A DNA stretch of 64,000 nt from Enterobacter sp. C2. Lineage in GTDB: Bacteria > Pseudomonadota > Gammaproteobacteria > Enterobacterales > Enterobacteriaceae. The position numbers and the translations under genes are program-made. The stretch spans positions 248,001 to 312,000 of the forward strand of contig NZ_CP082269.1 in the NCBI RefSeq assembly GCF_019880405.1, in the 5' to 3' direction. This document shows, piece after piece, positions 38,888-47,995 of this stretch; position 1 is the first letter of the stretch; each line of letters opens with the position of its first letter. The notes under the pieces are model-generated. The model was not told the origin of the DNA, did not search any database, and saw only the letters and a list, made by a program, of their open reading frames with translations.

Positions 38888-40975
38888 ATGGAAAGTAAAC
38901 GTCTGGCTGACGCCGCGCTGGCGGCGGGCATTAGCCCTAACTATATCAACGCCCACGGCAAACCCCAGTCAATTGGTGCCGAAACCAAACGGCGTTTGCT
39001 TAACGCAATGCACCCCGCTGCGGCTAAAAAGGCGGCCGCGGCCCCCGTTGCGCAGGTTAAGGTACTGATCCACGGCAAAAGATTGTCGTTGCCCGTTGAG
39101 GGCAGCGGCGAATTTAGCTGGACGCTCACGACCGAAACGGGTGAGCAGCACCAGGGGACGTTCCGCGACAAGAAGCGGATTACGCTGCCAGCCTCGCTGG
39201 CAGAGGGGTATCACACGCTAACCCTGCGTCAGGGTAAAAAGCAGTGGCAGTGCCGGGTGATTGTCGCCCCGCCGCGCTGCTATGAGCCCGAGGCGCTGCT
39301 GGAGGGCAAAAAGCTGTGGGGTGCCACCGTTCAGCTTTATACCCTGCGCTCGGAGAAAAACTGGGGTATCGGCGATTTCGGCGATCTGAAGGCTATGCTG
39401 GTCGAGGTCGCGAAGCGGGGCGGGGCGTTTATCGGTCTCAACCCAGTTCATGCTCTCTATCCGGCAATGCCGGAGAGCGCCAGTCCCTATAGCCCCTCCT
39501 CACGACGCTGGCTTAACGTGCTCTATATCGACGTTAACGCCATCGAGGATTACCAGCGCAGCGACGAGGCGCAGGCGTGGTGGAAGATGGACTCTACCCA
39601 GAAAGCGCTCAACGCGGTGCGGGACAGCGAGTGGGTCGACTATGCCGGCGTCACAGCCCTTAAGCTGGCAGCGCTGAAAATGGCGTGGCGTCGCTTTGCC
39701 GATCGGGCGGAAAACGACGAGCAGATGGCGGCGTTTCGCGGTTTTGTGCAGCAGCAGGGCGAGGGCCTCTACTGGCAGGCCGCGTTTGATGCCCTGCATG
39801 AGTATCAGGTAAAAGAGGATGAGATGCGCTGGGGTTGGCCGGTGTGGCCGGAAGCCTACCGGCATACCGACAGCCCGCAGGTAAAAGCCTTCTGTCAGGA
39901 GCACGCCGAGGAGGTGGATTTCTACCTCTGGCTACAGTGGCTGGCTGCGGTACAGCTGGCGGAGTGCTGGGAGACCAGCCAGGGCTTTGCGATGCCGATT
40001 GGCCTCTACCGCGATCTGGCGGTAGGCGTTGCCGAGGGCGGGTCAGAAACCTGGTGCGATCGCGAGCTATACTGCCTGGAGGCCTCCGTGGGTGCGCCAC
40101 CGGATATTCTCGGGCCGCTGGGGCAAAACTGGGGCCTGCCGCCGATGGATCCGCATATCATCACCGCCCGTGGCTATGAGCCGTTTGTTCAGCTCCTGCG
40201 GGCCAACATGAAGAGCTGCGGCGCGCTGCGTATCGACCACGTGATGTCGCTCCTGCGCCTGTGGTGGATCCCTTACGGCGAGACGGCGGATCAGGGCGCC
40301 TATGTTCACTACCCGGTGGATGACATGCTGGCGATCCTTGCCCTGGAGAGTCAACGCCACAGCTGCATGGTGATTGGCGAAGATCTCGGCACCGTGCCGA
40401 AGGAGATCGTCAGCAAGCTGCGCGACAGCGGGGTTTACTCCTACAAGGTGCTCTATTTCGAAAACGATGATAAAAAGCGGGTGCGTGCCCCAGAGTCATG
40501 GCCTGCCCAGTCGATGGCGGTAGCCACAACCCACGACCTGCCGACCCTGCGCGGCTACTGGGAGGCGGACGATCTGACCCTCGGCAAAACGCTTGGACTC
40601 TATCCGGACGAAGAGGTGCTGCGTGAGCTGTATGCGGATCGTGAGCGGGCTAAGCAGGGCCTGCTGGACGCGCTGCATCAGCACGGCTGTCTGCCGAAAA
40701 GCACCGGGCACAAAGCGGCTCGCATGGCGATGAATGCCACCCTCAACCGGGGTCTGCAACGCTATATTGCCGACAGCAGCAGTGCGCTGCTTGGGCTACA
40801 GCCGGAGGACTGGCTGGATATGGCCGATCCGGTCAACGTGCCGGGTACCAGCTACCAGTATAAAAACTGGCGGCGCAAGCTGTCGACGTCGCTGGAGAAG
40901 ATGTTTGCCGATGAGAAGGTGAACAGGCTGGTGAAGGATCTGGACAAGCGGCGTAGGGCTGCATCGAAGAAGTAA
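38888..40975 (+). CDS. malQ: 4-alpha-glucanotransferase (amylomaltase) MalQ
   Basis: Transfers glucan chains between maltodextrins and releases glucose, making substrates for MalP. The 695 residues are one longer than in E. coli. The GH77 catalytic acids are Asp450 in RIDHVMS, the glutamate of VIGEDLGTVP and the aspartate of THDLPTLRGYWE. The N-terminal 130 residues form a less conserved domain and diverge most here (alanine-rich AAAKKAAAAPVA near 43-54). It is co-transcribed with malP under MalT control; a REP element follows. Confidence 0.97.
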   Translation: MESKRLADAALAAGISPNYINAHGKPQSIGAETKRRLLNAMHPAAAKKAAAAPVAQVKVLIHGKRLSLPVEGSGEFSWTLTTETGEQHQGTFRDKKRITLPASLAEGYHTLTLRQGKKQWQCRVIVAPPRCYEPEALLEGKKLWGATVQLYTLRSEKNWGIGDFGDLKAMLVEVAKRGGAFIGLNPVHALYPAMPESASPYSPSSRRWLNVLYIDVNAIEDYQRSDEAQAWWKMDSTQKALNAVRDSEWVDYAGVTALKLAALKMAWRRFADRAENDEQMAAFRGFVQQQGEGLYWQAAFDALHEYQVKEDEMRWGWPVWPEAYRHTDSPQVKAFCQEHAEEVDFYLWLQWLAAVQLAECWETSQGFAMPIGLYRDLAVGVAEGGSETWCDRELYCLEASVGAPPDILGPLGQNWGLPPMDPHIITARGYEPFVQLLRANMKSCGALRIDHVMSLLRLWWIPYGETADQGAYVHYPVDDMLAILALESQRHSCMVIGEDLGTVPKEIVSKLRDSGVYSYKVLYFENDDKKRVRAPESWPAQSMAVATTHDLPTLRGYWEADDLTLGKTLGLYPDEEVLRELYADRERAKQGLLDALHQHGCLPKSTGHKAARMAMNATLNRGLQRYIADSSSALLGLQPEDWLDMADPVNVPGTSYQYKNWRRKLSTSLEKMFADEKVNRLVKDLDKRRRAASKK

Positions 40976-40982
40976 ATCATTA

Positions 40983-41006
40983 CCCGGCGGCGTAGCGCCG
41001 CCGGGC
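40983..41006. repeat. REP palindrome between malQ and gntT
   Basis: CCCGGCGGCG and CGCCGCCGGG arms with a TAG loop form a near-perfect palindrome between convergent genes. Confidence 0.85.
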
Positions 41007-41013
41007 ACATCAA

Positions 41014-42330
41014 TTAGATCACCATTCCCAGCAGCAGACAGCCGATCAGGCCGCATACCGCAATAATGGTCTCCAGCGCCGACCATGACTTCATGGTCTC
41101 ACCGATGCTCAGGTTGAAATACTCCTTGAACAGCCAGAAACCTGGATCGTTCACGTGGGAGAAGATCACGCTGCCGGAGCCGACGGCGATAACCATCAGC
41201 TCAGGGCTGACGCCGGTGGTGGCAATCAGCGGAGCCGCGATCCCGCCAGCGGTGATGGCCGCCACGGTAGCCGAGCCCAGGGCGATACGCAGCACGGCAG
41301 CAATCGACCACGCCATAAACAGCGGCGACAGGTTGGTAGAGTGCATCATCGCCGCGATGTATTTATCCACGCCGCTGTCTACCAGCACCTGCTTGAACGC
41401 ACCGCCGCCGCCGATAATCAGCAGCATCATGGCGATAATTTTAATCGAGGAGGTGATGGTATCGGTGATCTGATCCATCGAGCGGCCACGGTTAAGGCCA
41501 AAGGTGAAGATGGCGATCAGCACGGCAATCAGCGTTGCCATTACCGGGTCGCCAAAGAACTCAGCGTAGGCAAGAATCGGGTGGCCTTTTGGCAGGATCA
41601 TCTCTGCGACGGCGCGCCCGGCCATCAGGATCACCGGCACCAGTGAGGTCCAGACGCTGACGGCAAAGCTTGGCATCTCTGCTTCGGTAAAGGTTTTTGC
41701 GTTATAGAGGCCTTCCGGGATCGGCTTATCGATCTTCTTCAGGAAACGCGCATAGACCGGACCGGCCAGGATCACGGTCGGGATAGCCAGCAGCGTACCG
41801 TAGAGCAGGGTTTTGCCCATATCAGCATGGAAGATGGTGGCGATAGCGGTCGGGCCTGGGTGCGGCGGCAGGAAGCCATGGGTCACCGAGAGCGAGGCGG
41901 CCATCGGCACACCTACATAGAGCAGCGGCACGCGCGCTTTCGCCGCAATGGTGAACACCAGCGGCAGCAGCAGCACGAAGCCCACCTCATAAAACAGCGC
42001 AAAGCCGACGGTAAAACCGGTTAATACCACCGCCCACTGGATATATTTCTGACCAAATTTGTCAATCAGGGTCGTGGCGATCCGCTGGGCACCGCCGCAG
42101 TCCGCCAGCATCTTACCCAGCATGGCACCGAAGCCCATGATCAGAGCGAGGCTGCCGAGGGTACCGCCGACGCCTGCCTTAATGGAGGCGATAACTTTAT
42201 CTACCGGCATTCCCTGCATCAGCCCAACGGCAAGCGCCACCAGGATCAATGCAATGAAGCCGTTTAATTTAAAGCGGATCATTAACAGAAGTAATAGAAC
42301 AACACCGAGAGCAACGATGATAAGTGGCAT
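41014..42330 (-). CDS. gntT: High-affinity gluconate transporter GntT
   Basis: Inner-membrane gluconate:proton symporter of the GntP family. The 438 residues equal E. coli GntT. Motifs shared with GntU include GVGGTLGSLALIMGFGAMLG (about 53-72), GFLPPHPGPTAIA (about 153-165) and SHVNDPGFWLFKEY near the C terminus. Two GntR operators precede it, tying it to gntR and gntKU elsewhere in the window. Confidence 0.97.
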   Translation of the reverse strand: MPLIIVALGVVLLLLLMIRFKLNGFIALILVALAVGLMQGMPVDKVIASIKAGVGGTLGSLALIMGFGAMLGKMLADCGGAQRIATTLIDKFGQKYIQWAVVLTGFTVGFALFYEVGFVLLLPLVFTIAAKARVPLLYVGVPMAASLSVTHGFLPPHPGPTAIATIFHADMGKTLLYGTLLAIPTVILAGPVYARFLKKIDKPIPEGLYNAKTFTEAEMPSFAVSVWTSLVPVILMAGRAVAEMILPKGHPILAYAEFFGDPVMATLIAVLIAIFTFGLNRGRSMDQITDTITSSIKIIAMMLLIIGGGGAFKQVLVDSGVDKYIAAMMHSTNLSPLFMAWSIAAVLRIALGSATVAAITAGGIAAPLIATTGVSPELMVIAVGSGSVIFSHVNDPGFWLFKEYFNLSIGETMKSWSALETIIAVCGLIGCLLLGMVI

Positions 42331-42351
42331 GGTTTACCTGGCCTTTATGAT

Positions 42352-42487
42352 GTTATGGGTAACGCTTATCTACAAAGTAACTGGCTTATTAAGTAGTTTT
42401 AACTGCACGGAGGGATGATACGGGTAACATGCAGGCGAATAGAATCACTTTGGGCGGGTAAATTTTAGAAGTGCGACGTGGGTCATA
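42352..42487 (-). promoter_or_regulatory. gntT control region: two GntR operators and a possible CRP site
   Basis: GTTATGGGTAAC (42352-42363) and GATACGGGTAAC (42417-42428) each match the GntR operator with one or two changes. Their centres are 65 bases, about six helical turns, apart, suitable for looping across the promoter. A weak CRP-like TGCGA-N6-TCATA lies at 42472-42487. Confidence 0.65.
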
Positions 42488-42507
42488 TTATACAGCAGAG
42501 GCAAGAA

Positions 42508-42533
42508 GCCCGGTCAGCGAAGCGCCGCCGGGC
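42508..42533. repeat. REP palindrome between gntT and nfuA
   Basis: GCCCGGTCAGCG and CGCCGCCGGGC arms form an imperfect palindrome about 30 bases after the nfuA stop. Confidence 0.75.
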
Positions 42534-42562
42534 ATAGCAGGAGCAGACAGGACGAACGGTGA

Positions 42563-43138
42563 TCAGTAGTAGGAGTGTTCGCCGCGCTGGTGCTCGGTCA
42601 GATCGCGCACGCCTTTCAGCTCAGGGAACTCGTTCAGCAGCTGCTTCTCGATCCCCTCTTTCAGCGTGACGTCGACCATTGAACAGCCGTTACAGCCGCC
42701 GCCAAACTGCAGAATGGCGTAGCCTTCGTCGGTGATCTCCATCAGCGTAACGCGACCGCCGTGGCCAGCCAGCTGCGGGTTGATCTGCGACTGGAGTAGA
42801 TACTCAACGCGCTCCATCAGCGGGGCATCGTCAGTCACCTTACGCATTTTGGCGTTAGGTGCCTTCAGCGTCAGCTGCGAGCCCAGCTGGTCGGTGACAA
42901 AATCGATCTCCGCATCTTCCAGATACGGTGCGCTCAGCTCGTCGACATACGCGGTCAGCAGCGAAAAGGGTAACGCGGTATCCGTTGCTTCCACTGCATC
43001 CGGCGGGCAGTAAGAGACGCCGCACTCGGCATTTGGCGTGCCTGGATTGATCACAAATACGCGGATTTGTGTTCCTTCTTCCTGATTTGCCAGCAGTTTG
43101 GCAAAGTGCGCCTGAGCTGCGTCGGAAATATGGATCAT
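42563..43138 (-). CDS. nfuA: Fe-S biogenesis protein NfuA
   Basis: Carries a 4Fe-4S cluster at a dimer interface and delivers it to apo-proteins under iron starvation or oxidative stress. The 191 residues equal the E. coli length. The N-terminal A-type-like domain lacks the usual cysteine set, and the C-terminal Nfu domain holds the cluster motif [14 protein letters not shown] (CxxC near 149-152). It is next to gntX on the same strand. Confidence 0.97.
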   Translation of the reverse strand: MIHISDAAQAHFAKLLANQEEGTQIRVFVINPGTPNAECGVSYCPPDAVEATDTALPFSLLTAYVDELSAPYLEDAEIDFVTDQLGSQLTLKAPNAKMRKVTDDAPLMERVEYLLQSQINPQLAGHGGRVTLMEITDEGYAILQFGGGCNGCSMVDVTLKEGIEKQLLNEFPELKGVRDLTEHQRGEHSYY

Positions 43139-43197
43139 AGCAATGGCCTAAATAGTTGACTGTTTTACTCGGTTATAATACGCCCATCATCGCGCCT

Positions 43198-43881
43198 CTA
43201 CAAGGTTCGACATAGGCACCATACCTGAACAGTCGCCGCGCCGCCCTGCAACAGCAGACGGGTGATCTCCGCAACGGTGCTGCCGGTAGTGACGACATCA
43301 TCCACAATAGCCATATGGAGGCCGTCGAGGGGCAATTCAAGGCGGAAGGCATTTTTCAAATTACTTCTTCGTCGGCGCGCGCTGAGAAAATGCTGGGTCC
43401 GGGCCGGGCGGACGCGGGTCAGGGTGTTGCTGGCGTAGCGGCAGTCCAGCCAGCGCGCCAGCGGTTGGCAGAGCAGATCGCTCTGATTAAAGCCTCGCTG
43501 CCACTGGCGGCGCGGATAGAGCGGCACGCTAACGATGCGGTCTGGCAACGCGAGCCGTGTGGTACGGCGGGCATCAAGAATGGCCAGCAGCTGCAGCCGG
43601 GCCAGCGCTGCAGCAAGCTCTGGTCGGCGGGAGAACTTCAACTGGTGGATCAGTGTGCTCAGCGGCGGGGCGTAGGCGCTGACCGCCACCAGCCTCTGCC
43701 ACGGCGGCGGCTTTTGCAGGCAGCGGCCGCAGGGCAGGGTTGTGCTGGCGGCGGGCAGGCCGCACTGCGGGCATACGCTATCAGTGAGCCGAATCGTTCG
43801 ACGGCAGACGGAGCAGATCCCTGAGCGGGGCAGGGCGAGCGGCATTCGGCATAGCCAGCACAAGCCTGGCGCTGTTAGCAT
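43198..43881 (-). CDS. gntX: Phosphoribosyltransferase-like protein GntX (ComF family)
   Basis: Member of the ComF/GntX family; its role is unclear despite the gene name. The start at 43881 (MLTAPGLCWLC) gives 227 residues as in E. coli. An N-terminal zinc-finger-like region has four CxxC pairs (CWLC, CSVC, CPQC, CGRC). The C-terminal phosphoribosyl pyrophosphate motif is IVDDVVTTGST. It is divergent from bioH with a 37-base gap, so their promoters must overlap. Confidence 0.94.
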   Translation of the reverse strand: MLTAPGLCWLCRMPLALPRSGICSVCRRTIRLTDSVCPQCGLPAASTTLPCGRCLQKPPPWQRLVAVSAYAPPLSTLIHQLKFSRRPELAAALARLQLLAILDARRTTRLALPDRIVSVPLYPRRQWQRGFNQSDLLCQPLARWLDCRYASNTLTRVRPARTQHFLSARRRRSNLKNAFRLELPLDGLHMAIVDDVVTTGSTVAEITRLLLQGGAATVQVWCLCRTL

Positions 43882-43918
43882 ACGTACCCTCCTGGACATG
43901 AGAAGAGAACAATAGCGG

Positions 43919-44716
43919 ATGAACGACATCTGGTGGCAAACCAAAGGCGAAGGAAATTGTCATCTTGTGCTGCTGCACGGATGGGGACTGAATGCAGAGG
44001 TGTGGGATTGCATTACGGCGGAGCTGGCCTCGCACTTTACCCTGCACCTGGTGGATCTGCCAGGTTACGGTCGCAGCACCGGCTTTGGCGCGCTGACCCT
44101 GGCCGAGATGACGGAAATTGTGTTGGCCCATGCGCCGAAAGAGGCGATCTGGCTTGGCTGGAGCCTCGGTGGGCTGGTGGCAAGCCAGGCGGCGTTAAGC
44201 GCCCCCGATCGCGTCAGTGCCCTGGTCACAGTCGCCTCCTCTCCCTGCTTCAGCGCCGAAGGCGATTGGCCGGGCATTAAGCCCGAGGTGCTGTCCGGCT
44301 TCCAGCAGCAGCTGAGCGATAACTTTCAGCGCACGGTAGAGCGTTTTCTGGCTCTGCAAACCCTGGGCACGGAAACTGCTCGGGACGATGCCCGTAAGCT
44401 GAAGCACGCCGTGCTGGCCCTGCCGATGCCATCGGTAGAGGTGCTCAATGGTGGGCTGGAGATCCTGAAAACGGCCGATCTGCGCGCGCCGCTGACGCAG
44501 CTGACGCAGCCGTTCCTCCGTCTCTACGGGCGTCTTGACGGGCTGGTTCCGCGCAAAATCGTGCCGTGGCTGGACGCGCTGTGGCCGGAGAGCGAGTCGC
44601 AGGTATTTGCTAAGGCGGCGCATGCGCCCTTCATTTCGCACCCTGAGGCATTTTGTCAGAGGCTGGTGGAGTTTACGCAGCAGCTGGCGAAACGGCTGGG
44701 GCAGACTAAAATTTAA
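43919..44716 (+). CDS. bioH: Pimeloyl-ACP methyl ester carboxylesterase BioH
   Basis: Removes the methyl group from pimeloyl-ACP methyl ester, ending the BioC-BioH route to the biotin precursor. The alpha/beta-hydrolase triad is Ser82 in GWSLGG, Asp207 in RLDGLVP and His235 in AHAPF, at the same numbers as E. coli. The oxyanion loop is [12 protein letters not shown] (18-29). Length is 265, nine residues longer at the C terminus than E. coli. Confidence 0.97.
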   Translation: MNDIWWQTKGEGNCHLVLLHGWGLNAEVWDCITAELASHFTLHLVDLPGYGRSTGFGALTLAEMTEIVLAHAPKEAIWLGWSLGGLVASQAALSAPDRVSALVTVASSPCFSAEGDWPGIKPEVLSGFQQQLSDNFQRTVERFLALQTLGTETARDDARKLKHAVLALPMPSVEVLNGGLEILKTADLRAPLTQLTQPFLRLYGRLDGLVPRKIVPWLDALWPESESQVFAKAAHAPFISHPEAFCQRLVEFTQQLAKRLGQTKI

Positions 44717-44784
44717 ACGTATTTATCTATTTGGCGTTCCAACAAAAAGCGTAATGGCATCCACTACCGTATGGAGTAAAGGCT

Positions 44785-45054
44785 ATGAAACGTACAGCAG
44801 GTATCGTCGTATCTCTGGTTATTGGTGCACTCTCGTTTAGCGTGATGGCGGCGGAAGAGGTGCAGAAAGATAAGATTAAAGAGATGAATCTGACCAAAGT
44901 CGGCACCATCAGCACCTCGGATACGTCCGCACCGATGGACGCCCGGGCAGAGCTGGAGAAGAAAGCCGATGAGCTGGGCGGCAAGTACTATGTGATCACC
45001 AGCGGGGACAAAATCAGTAAAGATATTCGTGCCACGGCGGATGTCTACAAGTAA
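44785..45054 (+). CDS. DUF1471 (YdgH/BhsA/McbA-like) small periplasmic protein
   Basis: Small exported protein of the enterobacterial DUF1471 family, whose members are linked to stress, biofilm and envelope changes; this one's role is unknown. The 89-residue protein has a signal peptide (MKRTAGIVVSLVIGALSFSVMA, cleaved before AEE). The mature domain has NLTKVGTISTSDTSAP and the family ending GGKYYVITSGDKISKDIRATADVYK-like sequence. A GGAG ribosome site precedes the ATG. In E. coli this interval holds rpnA (yhgA) and feoC instead. The gene converges with feoB. Confidence 0.85.
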   Translation: MKRTAGIVVSLVIGALSFSVMAAEEVQKDKIKEMNLTKVGTISTSDTSAPMDARAELEKKADELGGKYYVITSGDKISKDIRATADVYK

Positions 45055-45062
45055 CCTACGCC

Positions 45063-45083
45063 AGGCGGGCAGCGCGCCCGCCT
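45063..45083 (+). terminator. Hairpin after the DUF1471 gene
   Basis: An 8-base stem AGGCGGGC / GCCCGCCT with an AGCGC loop starts 8 bases after the stop and is followed by a moderately T-rich CCGTTCTTT. It lies between convergent genes and could also serve feoB. Confidence 0.6.
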
Positions 45084-45108
45084 CCGTTCTTTAGCACAGT
45101 ATTTACTG

Positions 45109-47478
45109 TTAGTGCTGACAAGCCTTACCCTGCGGACAGTTTTTACATTTGCCGCTCAGATATCCCCCGTCTTCCTCTTCAATGCGTATGTCAATGGCTG
45201 CCGTTTTGCGCGTTGCCAGCAGGTTGACGTCGACCCGGCTTCTGGCCCGGCGCAGCCCACCCAGCAGCAGAACGTTAAATAGCACCACCGCCAGAATGCA
45301 GGTCAGACTGTAGCGGGGGTGGGCGCTAAAGCTGGCGGTCTGGTAGAAGAGCGTTGCCAGCGAGTAGGCGATATTCAGCCCCCAGAGGATCGAGAAGCCC
45401 ATCCAGCCGCGACTGGCTTCGCGGGCGATCGCCCCCATTACCGAGATGCAGGGAATATAGAGCAGGACAAAGATTAGATAGCTGTACGCGGCGGCGGCGC
45501 TGCCAAATTTTTCGCCCATCACTCCCATGGTGCCGGTCGCCATCTCACCGTCGCCTTTGCTGGCCTCAATGGGGTTAGCCAGCACGCTCAGGCTAAAGGT
45601 GTCGACCAGGCTCTGCCCGGTCTCTTCCAGGGCACCGGTGAGTTCGTCCGTCAGGCTAAAGGTCGCTGGATCGAAGGCCTCCTGCTCAATGTTCTCGGCG
45701 GTATAGAGAGTGTTTAGCGTGCCAACCACCACCTCTTTTGCCATCGCACCGGTGAAGAGACCGACGGTAGCCTGCCAGTTATCCTCGTGGACGCCGATGG
45801 GCTTCAGCAGCGGAGTAAAGACCCGGCTGACGGCGGCCAGCGCCGAATCGTTGATGGTGGTGGCCGCCGTCCCGCTCAGCGTAAAGCTGTTCAGGGCGCT
45901 CAGGAAGATGCTGACGATGACAATCACCTTCCCGGCGCGCAGCACAAAGCCCTTCAGCCGCTGCCAGGTCTGGATCGCCAGGCTCTTCAGATGGGGAACG
46001 TGGTAGACCGGCAACTCCATCACAAAGGGCGATGCTTCGCCGCGCATAATGGTGTGTTTGAGCATCAGGCCGGTAAGGATCGCCATCACGATGCCGAGCA
46101 GGTAGAGAGAGAAAACCGCCAGCGCCCCCTCCTGGCCGAAAAAGGCAGCGGCAAACACGGCGAAGATGGCCAGCCGCGCGCCGCAGGACATAAAGGGTGC
46201 CATCATAATCGTCATCAAACGCTCGCGCGGCGCATCAAGGGTGCGCGCCCCCATCACCGAGGGTACGTTGCAGCCGAAGCCGACGATCAGCGGCACAAAG
46301 GATTTACCCGGCAGGCCAAGGGATTGCATCAGGCGATCCATCACAAAGGCCGCCCGCGCCATATAGCCTGAGTCCTCAAGGAAAGAGAGGAACAGGTACA
46401 TCATGCCGATCTGCGGCACCAGCGGCAGTACGGTGTTGATCCCGCCCCCAATCCCCTGGGCCAGGAAGATGGTCAGCCACTGCGGGAGGTGCAGGGTATA
46501 GCCCAGCCACTGCGTACCATGGATAAATATAGCGACCGAACCGGCGTCAAAAATAGGCGACAGTGCGCCGCCGATGTTGATGGCGAGCACGAACATAACG
46601 TACATCACCAGCAGAAAGATCGGCAGGCCCAGCACGCGGTTGATGATGATCCGGTCCATCGCGGCGGTAAAGCGGCTCGGTTCGGCGGTAAGGGTGTTGC
46701 TGACCGTGTCACAAATGGCGGCGATGGTCTGGTAGCGGGCGTCGGCAATGTGCAAGGCCGGATCGTCCATCTCCTCACCGAGGCGCGTCAGTGACGCATC
46801 CAGCCTGTGGGCGGCGTCACCGGCATAGGCGCGGCTGTAGATATCACCCTCCAGCATCTGCAAACCCAGCCAGCGGCGCTGCTGAAGGGGCATATCGGCG
46901 GCCATCGCCTGCGCCAGCGTGTCAGCTTCACGCACCAGCGCCTGGGCGTAGTGAACCCGCTCGATATCGCTGTTGCGCTGATGACGGTCAATGGCCATTT
47001 TCAGCGCTTCAATGCCGCGTCCGCGCGTCGAGACCAGCGGGACTACCGGACAGCCAAGGCGCGTGGCAAGGGCGTCGATATCGATGCGGATCTGTTGCTT
47101 CTCGGCAATATCCAGCATGTTCAGCGCAACAATGCAGGGGATACCCAGCTCCAGCAGCTGTAGCGTCAGGTAGAGGTTACGCTCCAGGTTAGAGGCATCG
47201 ACGACGTTAATCAGCATATCGGCGTCGCCGCTGAGAATATAGTGGCAGGCGATCTGCTCATCGAGGGAGGTTTGCGACGAGATAGTGGTCAACGAGTAGG
47301 TGCCGGGCAGGTCGACCAGCGTCACCTGCGCATCGGTGGTGGTAAAGGAGCCCTCTTTGCGCTCGACGGTGACCCCCGCCCAGTTACCTACGCGTTGGCG
47401 CGCGCCCGTTAGCTGATTAAAAAGGGTTGTCTTGCCGGAATTAGGATTACCAATAAGGCCAAGGGTTAATTTTTTCAT
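45109..47478 (-). CDS. feoB: Ferrous iron transporter FeoB with a FeoC-like cysteine tail
   Basis: GTPase-coupled inner-membrane ferrous iron transporter. The N-terminal G domain has GNPNSGKTT at residues 10-18, LVDLPGTYSL and NMLD. The membrane core carries the two Gate repeats with VGFGCNVPSV and MSCGARLA cysteine motifs. Homology to E. coli FeoB runs to LLATRK (about residue 758). The last 31 residues then replace the E. coli tail with RIEEEDGGYLSGKCKNCPQG and KACQH, which resembles the FeoC C terminus with its iron-sulfur cysteine cluster. Total length is 789, against 773 in E. coli. No separate feoC was found. It lies 28 bases downstream of feoA. Confidence 0.95.
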   Translation of the reverse strand: MKKLTLGLIGNPNSGKTTLFNQLTGARQRVGNWAGVTVERKEGSFTTTDAQVTLVDLPGTYSLTTISSQTSLDEQIACHYILSGDADMLINVVDASNLERNLYLTLQLLELGIPCIVALNMLDIAEKQQIRIDIDALATRLGCPVVPLVSTRGRGIEALKMAIDRHQRNSDIERVHYAQALVREADTLAQAMAADMPLQQRRWLGLQMLEGDIYSRAYAGDAAHRLDASLTRLGEEMDDPALHIADARYQTIAAICDTVSNTLTAEPSRFTAAMDRIIINRVLGLPIFLLVMYVMFVLAINIGGALSPIFDAGSVAIFIHGTQWLGYTLHLPQWLTIFLAQGIGGGINTVLPLVPQIGMMYLFLSFLEDSGYMARAAFVMDRLMQSLGLPGKSFVPLIVGFGCNVPSVMGARTLDAPRERLMTIMMAPFMSCGARLAIFAVFAAAFFGQEGALAVFSLYLLGIVMAILTGLMLKHTIMRGEASPFVMELPVYHVPHLKSLAIQTWQRLKGFVLRAGKVIVIVSIFLSALNSFTLSGTAATTINDSALAAVSRVFTPLLKPIGVHEDNWQATVGLFTGAMAKEVVVGTLNTLYTAENIEQEAFDPATFSLTDELTGALEETGQSLVDTFSLSVLANPIEASKGDGEMATGTMGVMGEKFGSAAAAYSYLIFVLLYIPCISVMGAIAREASRGWMGFSILWGLNIAYSLATLFYQTASFSAHPRYSLTCILAVVLFNVLLLGGLRRARSRVDVNLLATRKTAAIDIRIEEEDGGYLSGKCKNCPQGKACQH

Positions 47479-47506
47479 AATAATAGACTCATTGCATGGA
47501 GCGCCG

Positions 47507-47734
47507 TTAACGCGGCAGCGCTTCCACCTCTAATAACGCGAGATCTTTTTTGCGTAATACCAGGCTGACGCGCCGGGTTTGAATATGAATCGGATCGCCT
47601 AAGGGAGCGACCCGCACCACATTAAATGATGATCCGGGGAGCATACCCAGAGAGAGCAATTTTTGCCGGTAGGCCGGGCTAATTTCACGGGAAAATCCCA
47701 CGATTTTCCACGCGCTGGCTGGCGAGAAGGACAT
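47507..47734 (-). CDS. feoA: Ferrous iron transport accessory protein FeoA
   Basis: Small cytoplasmic SH3-like protein needed for full FeoB activity. The start at 47734 ([14 protein letters not shown]) gives 75 residues as in E. coli; an open frame upstream adds 24 residues through the Fur box region and is not used. The conserved core [20 protein letters not shown] is intact. It is the first gene of the feo operon, with Fur and FNR-like sites upstream. Confidence 0.96.
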   Translation of the reverse strand: MSFSPASAWKIVGFSREISPAYRQKLLSLGMLPGSSFNVVRVAPLGDPIHIQTRRVSLVLRKKDLALLEVEALPR

Positions 47735-47775
47735 AGGACCTACTAGATCAATGGTTAAATAATCAACAGGACAAT

Positions 47776-47865
47776 GGTAATGATAATAGTTTTTATCATC
47801 AATCATTAAAATGTGTAGGAGTGTTGAATTAGGTAAGAATGACTATTTGTTTTGATTTAGCGCAA
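47776..47865 (-). promoter_or_regulatory. feo control region: Fur box and possible FNR site
   Basis: A Fur-like 19-mer at 47776-47794 matches 14 of 19 consensus positions (core TAATGATAAT). An FNR-like TTGAT-TTAG-CGCAA is at 47852-47865 with a weak right half. Repression by Fur and anaerobic activation by FNR are known for feo in E. coli; the FNR call here is tentative. Confidence 0.65.
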
Positions 47866-47953
47866 TATTCCACGTGGAGCTTTTAACAACGAGAATTAAT
47901 TAATATACGTTGTAGCAACATCGGAGATTATATTTATTTACCGTTTGAATAAA

Positions 47954-47990
47954 TTACCCCCTGCGCGATAAATTAACGCGCAGGGGGTAA
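47954..47990 (-). terminator. Terminator after tex
   Basis: A perfect 14-base inverted repeat, TTACCCCCTGCGCG / CGCGCAGGGGGTAA with a 9-base AT loop, lies a few bases after the tex stop. On the minus strand it is followed by TTTATT. Confidence 0.85.
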
Positions 47991-47995
47991 GGGGA

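Noticed and set aside
47735-47806. 24-codon extension of feoA
   Set aside because: It runs into the Fur box and lacks homology to FeoA; the 75-residue form from 47734 is the normal one.
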